Assembly: GCF_014705615.1 (NCBI RefSeq)
Contig: NZ_JACXJA010000017.1
Location: 1-64,000 of the forward strand
Direction: 5' to 3'
Length of the DNA: 64,000 nt
Source of the DNA: Paenibacillus oceani
Lineage (GTDB): Bacteria; Bacillota; Bacilli; Paenibacillales; NBRC-103111
In this document: in pieces, positions 8,399 through 16,326 of the stretch
Layout: each line of letters begins with the position of its first letter
Numbering within the stretch: the first letter of the stretch is position 1
Made by a program: the position numbers and the translations under genes
The notes under the pieces: generated by a model
Told to the model about the DNA's origin: nothing
What the model saw: the letters and a program-made list of their open reading frames with translations, nothing else
Database searches by the model: none

Positions 8399-9124
8399 TT
8401 ACAGGCGGCAGATGTCCTTCGGGCATAACTCGCAATGACACAGATCCTGCAGGTGGGCCAAGTTTTTGATAAGCAGATGTCCGTCCCGCTGATCGATAAT
8501 GCCTTCGCGCTTCCAGTCGCCGAGCATCCGGTTGACGCTTTCCCGCGCGGCGCCGATATAGTCGGCCAGGTCGGTGTTGGTCATTTTCTCGGTGATCAGG
8601 ATGCCTTCCGGCGTCATTTTGCCGAACGTATTGGCGAGCCGGATCATCGTCGAGCATAAAGCGCCGGGTTTGCCGTACAGCATCAGATCGCGGAATTTCG
8701 TCTGGGTCGTCCGGTGCATGAGGCCCATCCATTTCATAAACTCAAGCGCCAGATCTCCCTGCTGCCACAGCAGGGCCTCCAGATCCGACTTCTGGATGAC
8801 GCCGATCAGGCAAGACTCGGTCGCATTGGCGGTAAACGATTGGCGCGAATCGGAATACGGGTCGAGCTGTCCCATAAAATCGCCCTCGCGGAACAAATAC
8901 AGCACGAATTCTTTGCCGTCCTCGTTCGTTTTCGTACATTTGACTTTGCCTTTCTTGATATAATAAAGTTTGTCGGCAAGGTCTCCTTCCCAATACACGC
9001 AAGAGCCTGCTTCCACTTTTAGTTCATACATAATGCTTTTTAATTTGTCCATGCTCTCCGGTGAAAAGCAGGAGCTATTGACGGCGTTGGAGCCGGCGTA
9101 TTCGGTCGAGCGATTCGTATCCAT
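8399..9124 (-). CDS. fnr: Fnr-type oxygen-sensing Crp-family regulator
   Basis: Transcription factor for anaerobic metabolism. It has an N-terminal cyclic-nucleotide-like beta-roll ('GSCVYWEGDLADKLYYIKKG'), a dimer helix and a C-terminal winged helix ('TNTDLADYIGAARESVNRML'). The end reads C-x2-C-x4-C (Cys231, Cys234, Cys239, with an extra Cys229), the spacing reported for the C-terminal Fe-S cluster of Bacillus subtilis Fnr, and unlike the N-terminal cluster of the E. coli protein. ATG at 9124 follows GGGAGGGG. A perfect Fnr-type box lies upstream, suggesting self-control and control of divergent mobA. Confidence 0.88.
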   Translation of the reverse strand: MDTNRSTEYAGSNAVNSSCFSPESMDKLKSIMYELKVEAGSCVYWEGDLADKLYYIKKGKVKCTKTNEDGKEFVLYLFREGDFMGQLDPYSDSRQSFTANATESCLIGVIQKSDLEALLWQQGDLALEFMKWMGLMHRTTQTKFRDLMLYGKPGALCSTMIRLANTFGKMTPEGILITEKMTNTDLADYIGAARESVNRMLGDWKREGIIDQRDGHLLIKNLAHLQDLCHCELCPKDICRL

Positions 9125-9164
9125 GAGGTCAACCCCTCCCAGTTCCAGTCATGCTTCTATCGTT

Positions 9165-9207
9165 ATTATACTCGAATACGCCCTTTTGTGTTGTGACGTA
9201 CGTCACT
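9165..9207 (-). promoter_or_regulatory. fnr promoter with perfect Fnr/Crp box
   Basis: TGTGA-N6-TCACT at 9192-9207 contains the perfect 14-bp palindrome GTGACGTACGTCAC (9193-9206). On the minus strand a TATAAT -10 element lies at 9170-9165; with a start site near 9158 the box is centred at about -41.5, the classical activator position for Fnr/Crp proteins. On the plus strand another TATAAT (9261-9266) serves mobA, placing the box near -73. Confidence 0.75.
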
Positions 9208-9309
9208 ATAGTTCGTCCGAAGTGTGACCGATGTAACAGTCCGGAGCAATCCTTCCGTCGTATAATGGAGACCGGATACACAATTTCGGAAGCGAAAGGA
9301 GGAGCGCCC

Positions 9310-9936
9310 ATGTTGACCGGTGTCATTTTGGCCGGCGGGGAAAATCGCAGAATGGGCGGAAAACACAAAGCGCTGCTGGATCTCGGCGGGCAAACGCTGA
9401 TCGAACGGCAAATCGCAGCCATGAGCACCATTTGTCCGGAACTGATTGTCGTGACCAACGATCCGAAGCGGTTTCTGCCTGTTGTAGACCGCAGCGTCCG
9501 CATCATTACCGATTTTTATCCCGGCAAGGGGCCGCTCGGGGGAATCCACGCAGCCTTGTCCCTTACCCGCAACGATAACGTATGGATCGTCGGCTGCGAT
9601 ATGCCGTATGTCAGTCCGGATGCGGCGGGTCTGCTGCTGGAAAGGCTTCAGCTGGCCGAGGCCGATGCGGCCATCCCTCATGTCGACGGGCGGCTTCAGC
9701 CGCTGCATGCCGTATACAACCGCAGATGCGCCGAACAGGCGGCCGCGCTTCTGGCCGAGGAAGCTTACCGGGTAACCGGCCTGCTCGAACGGGTCCGCTG
9801 GGAGCCGGTGCACGATTTCGAGTTTGAGGGAAGGGGCATCGGCACGAAATTCGCCGTCAATACGAATACCCCGGAAGAATGGAGCGAGGTTCTGCTAAGC
9901 GAGCGGTCCCTGCCCGATACGAATAACGGGAGATGA
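9310..9936 (+). CDS. mobA: Molybdenum cofactor guanylyltransferase
   Basis: Attaches GMP to molybdopterin to make the guanine dinucleotide cofactor used by enzymes such as nitrate reductase. The nucleotidyltransferase signature 'LAGGENRRMGG' is at the N-terminus, followed by 'KALLDLGG', the metal-binding Asp in 'VGCDMPYV' and 'LQPLHAVY'. Its 208 residues fit the family. ATG at 9310 follows AAAGGAGG; the open frame extends to 9151 through promoter DNA. The shared upstream Fnr box fits a role in anaerobic respiration. No other molybdenum genes are in the window. Confidence 0.92.
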   Translation: MLTGVILAGGENRRMGGKHKALLDLGGQTLIERQIAAMSTICPELIVVTNDPKRFLPVVDRSVRIITDFYPGKGPLGGIHAALSLTRNDNVWIVGCDMPYVSPDAAGLLLERLQLAEADAAIPHVDGRLQPLHAVYNRRCAEQAAALLAEEAYRVTGLLERVRWEPVHDFEFEGRGIGTKFAVNTNTPEEWSEVLLSERSLPDTNNGR

Positions 9937-9983
9937 GAGCGGTTTCGCCAAGGCAGACGGAATAATGACGCAGGTTCTAACTA

Positions 9984-10003
9984 AGCTCGCCGAAAGGCGG
10001 GCT
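9984..10003 (+). terminator. Probable terminator after mobA
   Basis: AGCTCGCC-gaaa-GGCGGGCT hairpin followed by a weak T-rich stretch (ATTTGTCTT). Confidence 0.5.
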
Positions 10004-10254
10004 ATTTGTCTTGCCAGAGAGTTTATGTTTGCTAATGCGGTAATGCTTCAAAACTTCGATTATACAAGCGAACTGCGAGTTTCTGTACCAGAAAGGCTGC
10101 CTCTTTCGCAGCGTCATCATCGCGGCAAAGACTCCGTTTAGAAGCTTCTTAGAAGAGCGGAATGTTACGATCTTCAGGGTAAACTAAACCACGAGGTTGG
10201 ACAGCCGACGTGTGTCGGGCACCGCGCGCCGGGATATGCGCGTGATGCGGAATG

Positions 10255-10442
10255 CTCTAACGGACATGGTGGAGACTATTTGGCTAAAAAACAGCTTTTG
10301 AAAATGTAACGGTCACCACAGCGCTTATTTACTCCAAACCACCTCCAAAAGTGACACCTCTCATCAAATAGTTGCGTCTATGTCCGTTAGAAATCAAATG
10401 GATCGAAATTCACCGCAAAAACGGCCGCTGTGTCCGTTAGAG
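10255..10442 (+). repeat. Intergenic repeats with core TGTCCGTTAGA
   Basis: In the 617-nt gap after mobA the core occurs inverted at 10255-10266 (CTCTAACGGACA) and direct at 10381-10391 and 10431-10442. The rest of the gap (9937-10553) shows no coding signal. Confidence 0.5.
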
Positions 10443-10507
10443 CTTTTGTTCTGCCCGAAAAACGAGCCGAAACAGGGGAAGAAGCACAATCCACGGACGG
10501 CTTGTCA

Positions 10508-10543
10508 CCCTTCTAGCAGCTTCGCATAAAATGCTAGAAAGGG
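10508..10543 (+). promoter_or_regulatory. Hairpin overlapping the holin ribosome-binding site
   Basis: CCCTTCTAGCA pairs with TGCTAGAAAGGG around a 13-nt loop. The right arm contains the first three G of the GGGAGGGG site of the next gene, so the structure could mask translation; it could also be a terminator of upstream transcription, but no T run follows. Confidence 0.45.
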
Positions 10544-10553
10544 AGGGGCAGCT

Positions 10554-10976
10554 ATGCAAGGACCGATGCAAGCTTCGATCAATGCGACAGTAGGGGTAGT
10601 TGGAGCTGCCGTTACTTATATGTTCGGCGGGTGGAGCGAACTGGTCAACGTCTTCTTGCTGCTGATCGCGGTGGATTACGTGACCGGCATCGCCGCTTCG
10701 ATCAAGTCGAGCGAAGGGTTATGCAGCACGAAAGGCTTCTGGGGGATATGGAAAAAAGGACTGATGCTTATTATCGTGACGGTGGGCCACCGGTTCGACC
10801 TGCTGCTCGGCACCGATCTGTTCATGGTCGGGTTCATGTACTTTTACATCTCGAATGAACTGCTCTCGATTACAGAAAATTGCGGCAAGCTCGGCTTCCC
10901 GCTGCCGGGCCGGCTTCGCAAGCTGATTCATGTGTTAAGGGAAAAGGGTATAGATAAAGAGGAAGATCCGAAATAA
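10554..10976 (+). CDS. Orphan holin of the phage lysis family
   Basis: A 140-residue membrane protein homologous along its length to the prophage holin at 84: both have 'YMFGGW'/'YAFGGW', 'VDYVTGI', 'STKGFWGIWKKG' and 'FYISNELLSITEN'. ATG at 10554 follows GGGAGGGG. It has chromosomal base composition and no endolysin or phage gene beside it, so it may be a domesticated lysis or protein-release gene or a relict. Function is inferred from family only. Confidence 0.8.
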   Translation: MQGPMQASINATVGVVGAAVTYMFGGWSELVNVFLLLIAVDYVTGIAASIKSSEGLCSTKGFWGIWKKGLMLIIVTVGHRFDLLLGTDLFMVGFMYFYISNELLSITENCGKLGFPLPGRLRKLIHVLREKGIDKEEDPK

Positions 10977-11170
10977 GGGTCTCCTCTGTCCTGCAAATTC
11001 GCTGTATGGGCAGGTATTCAGGTATGTTTGAAGAATAAAGCCGATTGACCGCCGGGAGGAAAGGGGAGAATTTATTGTCCTACCGTAACATTTTTTTGTT
11101 TTTTCACGTATAGAATATAGGGAGACGTTTGAACTTACACAGGTGAAGCTGAAAAGGAGGCCAACCACCT

Positions 11171-11347
11171 ATGCCATACTACATAAGCTATAAAGGGAAA
11201 AAGCTCGGCTCGCCCCTCACCAAAAACGAAGCGGAAGAGAAGCTGGTCGTGTTGAGCCGGTGTTTCAAGCAACTGGAAATCGTCAAGGAAAACTCGCAAC
11301 CGGTAGGAATGTTGTCCGTAACACTGCCGATCGCGGAAAGCAACTAA
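11171..11347 (+). CDS. Small 58-residue protein of unknown function
   Basis: Starts with ATG after AAGGAGG (about 11 nt) and ends at TAA 11345-11347, immediately followed by a strong terminator. This complete expression unit supports a real gene. The protein begins 'MPYYISYKGKKLGSPLTKNE', is charged and soluble-looking, has one Cys and no known motif. A promoter could lie in the AT-rich stretch around 11090-11125. Confidence 0.65.
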   Translation: MPYYISYKGKKLGSPLTKNEAEEKLVVLSRCFKQLEIVKENSQPVGMLSVTLPIAESN

Positions 11348-11378
11348 AAGAACCGTTCCTAGGAATGGTTCTTTTTTT
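11346..11378 (+). terminator. Rho-independent terminator
   Basis: AAAGAACC pairs with GGTTCTTT around the loop, followed by seven T residues; it overlaps the stop of the 58-residue gene. Confidence 0.85.
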
Positions 11379-11401
11379 GCAGGGAAAGCTATATATGAAG
11401 T

Positions 11402-11839
11402 CTACTCTTCCGACGTGCGGGCCATCATGCGGAACCCTTCGCTGCCAGCCGGCTTGGAGGTATATTCGAGACTGGTATTCGTATTGTTGGCGATCGCCCG
11501 GGAGATCACGTTCTGGAACAGCTTTTGTTTAATAAAGGCAACAGTGGCGTACTTGCTGTCGTCGGACGGATTTTCCTCGAAGTAAATTTTACCCTGCTTA
11601 CCGTCCATCTTTTTGATTTTGTTCAGGTTGACCAGATTCGTTTTGTCGAGCAGATCGAATCCGCGGTCGAAAAAGTGGTCGTATAGCTCGGAAAGGGTAG
11701 AAAGATGGTAATATTTCTCCTCGGCCGTATGGTACACGATGTTGCGCTTCTCGATATTGATATACAGCACGTCGTTCAGATTCAGCAGATAGAGCTCGGT
11801 TTCATGTTCATTTTTTTTCCTAAGGACGGGGATTTCCAT
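11402..11839 (-). CDS. Stand-alone LytTR-type DNA-binding protein
   Basis: A 145-residue protein consisting mainly of one LytTR-like domain ('LLNLNDVLYINIEKRNIVYHT', then 'YYHLSTLSELYDHFFDRGFDLLDKTNLVNLNKIKKM'). There is no receiver domain. ATG at 11839 follows GGAGG by 8 nt. The same arrangement of LytTR residues ('LIDTTNVVNMNHV') forms the N-terminus of the GGDEF-EAL protein at 21232, so the two are likely related. Its DNA targets are unknown. The C-terminal 40 residues are hydrophilic and unassigned. Confidence 0.75.
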   Translation of the reverse strand: MEIPVLRKKNEHETELYLLNLNDVLYINIEKRNIVYHTAEEKYYHLSTLSELYDHFFDRGFDLLDKTNLVNLNKIKKMDGKQGKIYFEENPSDDSKYATVAFIKQKLFQNVISRAIANNTNTSLEYTSKPAGSEGFRMMARTSEE

Positions 11840-11917
11840 CGCTTTTTCCTCCGTAACAGTTTCTTACCTGTTCTAGGTCGCAGGCAGCCGTATATGGCGA
11901 TATGTACGACATGAATG

Positions 11918-12034
11918 TCAAGATTGCTCTTCTTCATCGTCCCATTTCCGGGAATAGCCTTTATTCAGCGCATAAATGAATATACCGATAATGGCTGCAG
12001 TCAACAGTCCAAGCAGTACCCAAACTCCAGTCAA
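11918..12034 (-). CDS. Small single-pass membrane protein (38 residues)
   Basis: TTG start at 12034 with a weak AGCGAGGA-like site about 6-9 nt upstream; stop at 11918-11920. The product has one hydrophobic segment ('VWVLLGLLTAAIIGIFIYAL') followed by a charged tail ('NKGYSRKWDDEEEQS'), the usual layout of small inner-membrane proteins. It recalls assembly factors of the CcoS kind in shape only. Real coding is likely but not certain. Confidence 0.5.
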   Translation of the reverse strand: MTGVWVLLGLLTAAIIGIFIYALNKGYSRKWDDEEEQS

Positions 12035-12330
12035 CTTCCAATCCTCGCTTCCTGATCATCCAGCTATATGAAAAGTTTACACTATTACTATACACGATAT
12101 TTGTTGAAAAAGGTATATTTGCTAGTTAAAAAGGAGAATTAAGGATAACACTTCCTCATATTACCATAACTCCGGAGCGCGCGGTATAAGGAACTGTGCC
12201 GAAAATGGCGCTTTTATGGCGGTTATGCGGTTTTCTTGACGGTGCGAATCGTCGGAGCTAAACTGATAGGGACATACCGCTTTTGCCTGTCAGCGGAAGC
12301 GGGAAGGTTCAACCCGGGAAGGTGACAAAC

Positions 12331-12468
12331 TTGAATATGCTGTTGGAAGCGAAAGTGGAAATGAAGGACGTCGGCGAAGCGTCGTTTGTCGTGCTCGTCG
12401 TCGCGCTTACTTTCGTCGTAACCATTATATGGGCCAAATGGAACAAACGTAAACGGAGCGGAAAGTAG
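12331..12468 (+). CDS. Small membrane protein upstream of yutE (45 residues)
   Basis: A short N-terminal amphipathic stretch is followed by one membrane helix ('ASFVVLVVALTFVVTIIWAKW') and a basic tail ('NKRKRSGK'). TTG at 12331 follows GGGAAGGTG; ATG at 12337 is an alternative. It ends 7 nt before yutE and shares its transcript. Function unknown. The 200 nt before it (12121-12330) hold no other feature I can support. Confidence 0.5.
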   Translation: MNMLLEAKVEMKDVGEASFVVLVVALTFVVTIIWAKWNKRKRSGK

Positions 12469-12475
12469 GAGAGCC

Positions 12476-12907
12476 ATGTATTACGTAAATCACGAGCAAA
12501 TCGAAGAAAGACTGGCGATTATTCCTTCGCTTGCGGAAGCGGCCGAGCGGATTGGAGCGTTGTGGCAGGAGGAGAGCCCGGATCAGATTCTGGCGCTAGC
12601 CCAGGAGCGTCTGCTGCATCTGGCGGTCGAGCTGGTTACGGATGTCGGCAGCCTGCTGATCGACGGTTTTTTGATGCGGGATGCGAGCAGCTACGAGGAT
12701 ATTATCGACATCCTGCGTGTGGAGGGTGTATTCGGAGAGCGGCAGTTCGAGCCTCTCTACGAGCTGGTGAAGCTGAGAAAGCCGCTCGTGCAGGAGTACG
12801 TCACCCTGAAACGGGACAGCCTGCACCCGCTGGTGCGCCAGCTGCCCGGCATTTTGCAGCCGTTCGGCGAATCGGTGAAAGCGTTTATTGCCAAAGAGCT
12901 GGCTTAA
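12476..12907 (+). CDS. yutE: HepT-like DUF86 protein YutE
   Basis: Small alpha-helical protein of the DUF86 family, homologous in order and length (143 residues) to Bacillus YutE: 'MYYVNHEQIEERL', 'LLIDGFLMRDASSYEDIIDIL', 'YELVKLRKPLVQEY'. DUF86 includes the HepT RNase toxins, but in the stand-alone YutE branch no partner nucleotidyltransferase (MntA) lies beside it, and none is seen here. ATG at 12476 follows TAGGAGAGCC. A strong terminator follows. Confidence 0.8.
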   Translation: MYYVNHEQIEERLAIIPSLAEAAERIGALWQEESPDQILALAQERLLHLAVELVTDVGSLLIDGFLMRDASSYEDIIDILRVEGVFGERQFEPLYELVKLRKPLVQEYVTLKRDSLHPLVRQLPGILQPFGESVKAFIAKELA

Positions 12908-12932
12908 CGCGGGATAGGGAAGTGTATAAAGA

Positions 12933-12964
12933 AACGGGCCCTGCAGAAATGGGCCCGTTTTTGC
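12933..12964 (+). terminator. Rho-independent terminator after yutE
   Basis: AACGGGCCC pairs with GGGCCCGTT and runs into TTTTT. Confidence 0.88.
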
Positions 12965-13003
12965 ATGCCGCCGCGTGGTCCAGCGTGCGTGCTGCCATGC
13001 CGG

Positions 13004-13777
13004 TTACAACGGCAAATCCCGAACGTCGTCCCGGCTGATACGGACGGTGCGGTCGTTGATCCACTCAATCCCTTCGCCTTGCCGGTCCATGGACTGGGGA
13101 GCCAAATATCCGATTTCCAGCGTATAGGCGCCGGCGATACCGGTAAACGGAGGAATCTCGTCCAGCCGTCGCACCGCCTCGGCTGCGCTCTCCCGGATGA
13201 GATGGCAAGCTTCTCCGCCGTCCAGATGCTCGGCCGCTTCGATCCCCAGTCCCCGCTTGACGACCGCCGTCTCGATCTCCGGCACGAACAGACAAGCTTC
13301 TAGAGCGGCTTTATCGTCCCCGGAGAGGAAGATCGTCGGCACGCCCTGCACGCCGGCGATCAGCGCTCTAGCCGCGAATTCCCCGATAAGCACCCCGTTA
13401 AGCCGGTAATACGCCACCGTCTTCGAGGAGTATGTATGATTCAGCGGCGCATTATACGTTCCGGCCATTGCATGCTGGCCGACGAACAGCAGCGCGTCGT
13501 AGCCCTCCAGACGTTTGTAAGGCTGACCTTCCCGTAAATAGTTGCCGCCAACCAAGTCTTCGGCCAGCAGTCCGCCAGGGCCGTGGCCGTCCCAGACATC
13601 GATGCGCGAATCCGGATACACGAGGCGAATCCCTTCGATGCAGGCGTTTACTTCGCGCGCCAGCAGCTTCTTGGCTTCTTCGATCCGCTCGGGATAACCG
13701 TCACCCGGCCGGGTCTGGGTAAAGCTGTCCACGCCTGCCGGACCTTCCAAATCCGTTAAAATAAAAAACGATTGCAT
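13004..13777 (-). CDS. M55 family D-aminopeptidase (DppA-like)
   Basis: Zinc peptidase of the DppA type, thought to release D-amino acids from peptides. Metal-site signatures are present: 'TDLEGPAGV' at the N-terminus, 'VWDGHGPGG', 'FVGQHAMAG' and 'NHTYSS'. I chose ATG at 13777, preceded by AAAGGAGC; the frame opens at 13810. The 257-residue length is slightly short of DppA (about 270). It lies alone without the dpp peptide transporter. No signal peptide, so cytoplasmic. Confidence 0.85.
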   Translation of the reverse strand: MQSFFILTDLEGPAGVDSFTQTRPGDGYPERIEEAKKLLAREVNACIEGIRLVYPDSRIDVWDGHGPGGLLAEDLVGGNYLREGQPYKRLEGYDALLFVGQHAMAGTYNAPLNHTYSSKTVAYYRLNGVLIGEFAARALIAGVQGVPTIFLSGDDKAALEACLFVPEIETAVVKRGLGIEAAEHLDGGEACHLIRESAAEAVRRLDEIPPFTGIAGAYTLEIGYLAPQSMDRQGEGIEWINDRTVRISRDDVRDLPL

Positions 13778-14069
13778 GTTCCCGCTCCTTTTCGATATGG
13801 AATCGGCCATACGAAATACGACATTTTTGGCGCCGGCCCTCCCTCCGGGCCGCCGGATGGAAATGCCGATTATAGCAGCGCCCTTTGGTGAAGAGTCGTC
13901 TTGTTTGGCTCCGCGTATTCACGGATCATTTTACCCACATCGGGATCTTCCTTCAACCGTGAAATGTAAATTTATCGGCATACGCTGCTGGAACAAGCGG
14001 TTTTGACCACGCCTTTTGCGCTCCCGGCGGAAAATTGAGCGATTTTCGCGGATGCGCCGCCTATTTAGT

Positions 14070-14083
14070 AAACAATGTTGTTT
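14070..14083 (+). promoter_or_regulatory. AAACAA-TG-TTGTTT dyad before the SufR-like gene
   Basis: Inverted repeat with a 2-nt centre in an AT-rich stretch about 80 bp before the regulator start. A TTAAAAT -10-like element lies downstream near 14111. It is a candidate self-operator. The remaining gap 13778-14164 shows nothing else. Confidence 0.4.
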
Positions 14084-14164
14084 GTTAATTTACTTATGTC
14101 TGCAAATACGTTAAAATGACGGTAAGTACTGATAACGATTCGCAATTGCCAGGGGTGTGACGAA

Positions 14165-14806
14165 ATGGACATGGAGCAAGATTCCTCCACAAGAAAAACG
14201 ATCGTCAAAATGCTCAAGACGAGCGGACCTCTAGGCGTAGGCGAGATGGCGAAGCGGCTGGGGATTACCGAGATGGCCGTGCGCCGTCATCTGAATACAC
14301 TGGAGCGGGACGGGTATATCGATTCGCGGATCGTACGCCAAAGTATGGGCCGGCCGATGAACATCTACCGTTTGACCGAGGCGGCGGAAGACTTGTTTCC
14401 GAAAAATTATCACACGCTGACGCTGGATCTTCTTGGAGAGCTGGATGGGGGGATGGACGGCGGCGGAGTCGGCAAGCTGTTCGGCAGACGGAAAGAAAAG
14501 CTGCAGATGAAGTATGAGGCCGGGATGGAAGGCAAACCTCTGGAGGAGCGGGTAGCGAAGCTCGCCGATATCCAGAATGCGAACGGATATATGGTGGAAT
14601 GGGAACGGACGGACGACGGCTTCGTGCTGAAGGAGTTCAACTGCCCGATCTCCCAGGTGGCGAACCGTTACGAGGAAGCGTGCGACTGCGAGCAACAGCT
14701 GTTCGAAGGATTGCTCGACACGAAGGTGGAGCGAACCGAATGTTTGGCCAAGGGCGGGGGCAAATGCACGTATCACATTAAAGAGCCTAAGGAAGAGCGG
14801 GACTGA
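14165..14806 (+). CDS. SufR-like winged-helix regulator with Cys cluster
   Basis: The N-terminal winged helix ('GVGEMAKRLGITEMAVRRHL', 'GYIDSRIVRQSMGRP') is followed by a C-terminal sensor half. It contains Cys160-x12-Cys173, Cys175, Cys193 and Cys201, arranged like the Fe-S-binding cysteines of SufR-type repressors. ATG at 14165 follows GGGGTGTG. No suf operon is in the window, so the target is elsewhere or is its own gene. Function as an Fe-S or redox sensor is inference from the fold and cysteines. Confidence 0.7.
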   Translation: MDMEQDSSTRKTIVKMLKTSGPLGVGEMAKRLGITEMAVRRHLNTLERDGYIDSRIVRQSMGRPMNIYRLTEAAEDLFPKNYHTLTLDLLGELDGGMDGGGVGKLFGRRKEKLQMKYEAGMEGKPLEERVAKLADIQNANGYMVEWERTDDGFVLKEFNCPISQVANRYEEACDCEQQLFEGLLDTKVERTECLAKGGGKCTYHIKEPKEERD

Positions 14807-14872
14807 CGCATGCTGCAGGGTAATTGTCATGGATTCGCCGGCTCTTAATGAAAATAACCCGAACGGGAAATG

Positions 14873-15034
14873 GAGCTGTCCCAGTAAGTTTCGTATGACA
14901 CGGGAAGGCCCAAATTCCAAACAAGGACCCAAATTCCACGGCGAAGTGGAGGTTGAGGTCCTTTTTCTCCTTGTTCTCAAGGCAAGCGGTTCGGAGCGGG
15001 CTCATCGAATCGCAGTATGACTTTGGACAGCCTC
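14873..15034 (+). repeat. MITE-like repeat A with internal hairpin
   Basis: About 160 bp bounded by GCTGTCC (14876-14882) and its inverse GGACAGC (15025-15031). It carries an internal hairpin AAGGACC...GGTCCTTTTT (about 14923-14965) with inner TTCCAC/GTGGA arms. Its right half (CTCCTTGTTCTCAAGGC to GGACAGCC) recurs in repeat B 330 bp downstream. No transposase is present. The hairpin can serve as terminator of the SufR-like gene. Confidence 0.6.
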
Positions 15035-15245
15035 ATTTTTGCTTGTCTTAAAGGCTGTGGGAAGTTAAGAGCTCAACAAGGGGCGGCACAGAGGGCTGCA
15101 GCTTCATCCTATGTCCTGGTCCTTGTCATGGGCGAAGCAAATCGCTTCTATCCGTCTCTGCTTTCCCTTAGGCCGAAAATAGAGGGTGCAGGAGACCTTT
15201 ATTGGTGATCAGAATGACATGTTGGAAACGTCTCGATCTCCAAAT

Positions 15246-15365
15246 GAAAAGACCTCAGATTCCACGGTAAAGTGGGGACTGAGGTCGTTTTTCTCCTTGT
15301 TCTCAAGGCTAATCGGATTGGAGCGGGGCTCACTAGAATCGCAAAGTGACTTTCGGACAGCCCGC
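15246..15365 (+). repeat. MITE-like repeat B (partial second copy)
   Basis: Hairpin GACCTCAG...CTGAGGTC with inner TTCCAC/GTGG arms (15251-15287), then the same right half as repeat A ending in TTTCGGACAGCC. The left terminal repeat is not recognisable. The whole gap 14807-15518 contains only these two repeats; no gene is evident. Confidence 0.55.
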
Positions 15366-15518
15366 TTCTCTTCAGAATGGATACGATGCCGCAGGCCGTT
15401 CATCGCTAGCGGTTCGAATCTTGGGCCGCCGCCTCATGGGCAAGAGAGAGCCGAACAAGAGTGGTTTGTACAAGGGTTGGTTCGTATCTAGCACAGGCCG
15501 GAAATCGCCCGGTATCCG

Positions 15519-16169
15519 TTACTTCTCTTCCGCGAACGGCGCCGTTTTCTCGATCAGGCTGGCTGCGCGACTCGTTACCCAGTCGAAGTTGCCTGCGGCG
15601 ATCTCCTGGAGGTTGACGACGTAGCTGCCGATGCCTACCCCGTAGCAGCCGGCGCGGATGAAGTCGGCGATATTGTCCGTATCGACTCCGCCGACCGCCA
15701 TCATCGGAATATGCTTCAGCGGGCCTTGCAGCTCCTTGATGTATCCCAGCCCCAGACTGGCGCTCGGGAATACTTTCACGGCGGTCGCCCCGGCTTTCCA
15801 GGCGCGAACGATTTCCGTCGGCGTCATAGCGCCCGGGAAGATTGGGATTCTCGCTTCTGCGCAGCGGCGGATAACGTCTTCGTCCGTATTCGGCGTAACG
15901 ATAAACGACGCTCCGGCGTCAAGCGCCTTCTGCAAATCGCCGGTATCGAGCACCGTGCCGGCCCCGATATACATCCGGTCGCCGTGCGACTGCTGCAGGC
16001 GGCGGATCATATCCGGAGCTCCCGGCGTGTTCAGCGTAATCTCCATTACGGTAACGCCTCCGGCCAACAGCGCGTCGGCAATTCGTTCCGCGTCGGATTC
16101 GCGCACGCCGCGGATGATCGTGATGATGCGCGTGCGATTTATTTCGGACAACCCTTGTTCGCGTTCCAT
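15519..16169 (-). CDS. eda: 2-dehydro-3-deoxyphosphogluconate (KDPG) aldolase
   Basis: Splits KDPG to pyruvate and glyceraldehyde 3-phosphate (also 4-hydroxy-2-oxoglutarate). TIM-barrel class I aldolase; the Schiff-base Lys is in 'AVKVFPSASLG', with family motifs 'ITIIRGV', 'GAGTVLD', 'FIVTPN' and 'GGVDTDN'. ATG at 16169 follows GAGGG; the open frame reaches 16337 through the divergent promoter. A single gene without the kinase or uronate genes, so the pathway partner is not shown here. Divergent from selD. Confidence 0.92.
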   Translation of the reverse strand: MEREQGLSEINRTRIITIIRGVRESDAERIADALLAGGVTVMEITLNTPGAPDMIRRLQQSHGDRMYIGAGTVLDTGDLQKALDAGASFIVTPNTDEDVIRRCAEARIPIFPGAMTPTEIVRAWKAGATAVKVFPSASLGLGYIKELQGPLKHIPMMAVGGVDTDNIADFIRAGCYGVGIGSYVVNLQEIAAGNFDWVTSRAASLIEKTAPFAEEK

Positions 16170-16326
16170 CGATAGACCCTCTTTCAACTTAATGGTGTAG
16201 CTTATTTGTCTATTATAGCTTGGCCGTGCCCGGACGTCTAACCGGTCCGCCTTTTCATCGGAGCGAAGGTATGCTACTCTCAGGATTAGTGAACGATTGT
16301 ACGAGAAGAACGAAAGGGAGATTCCG

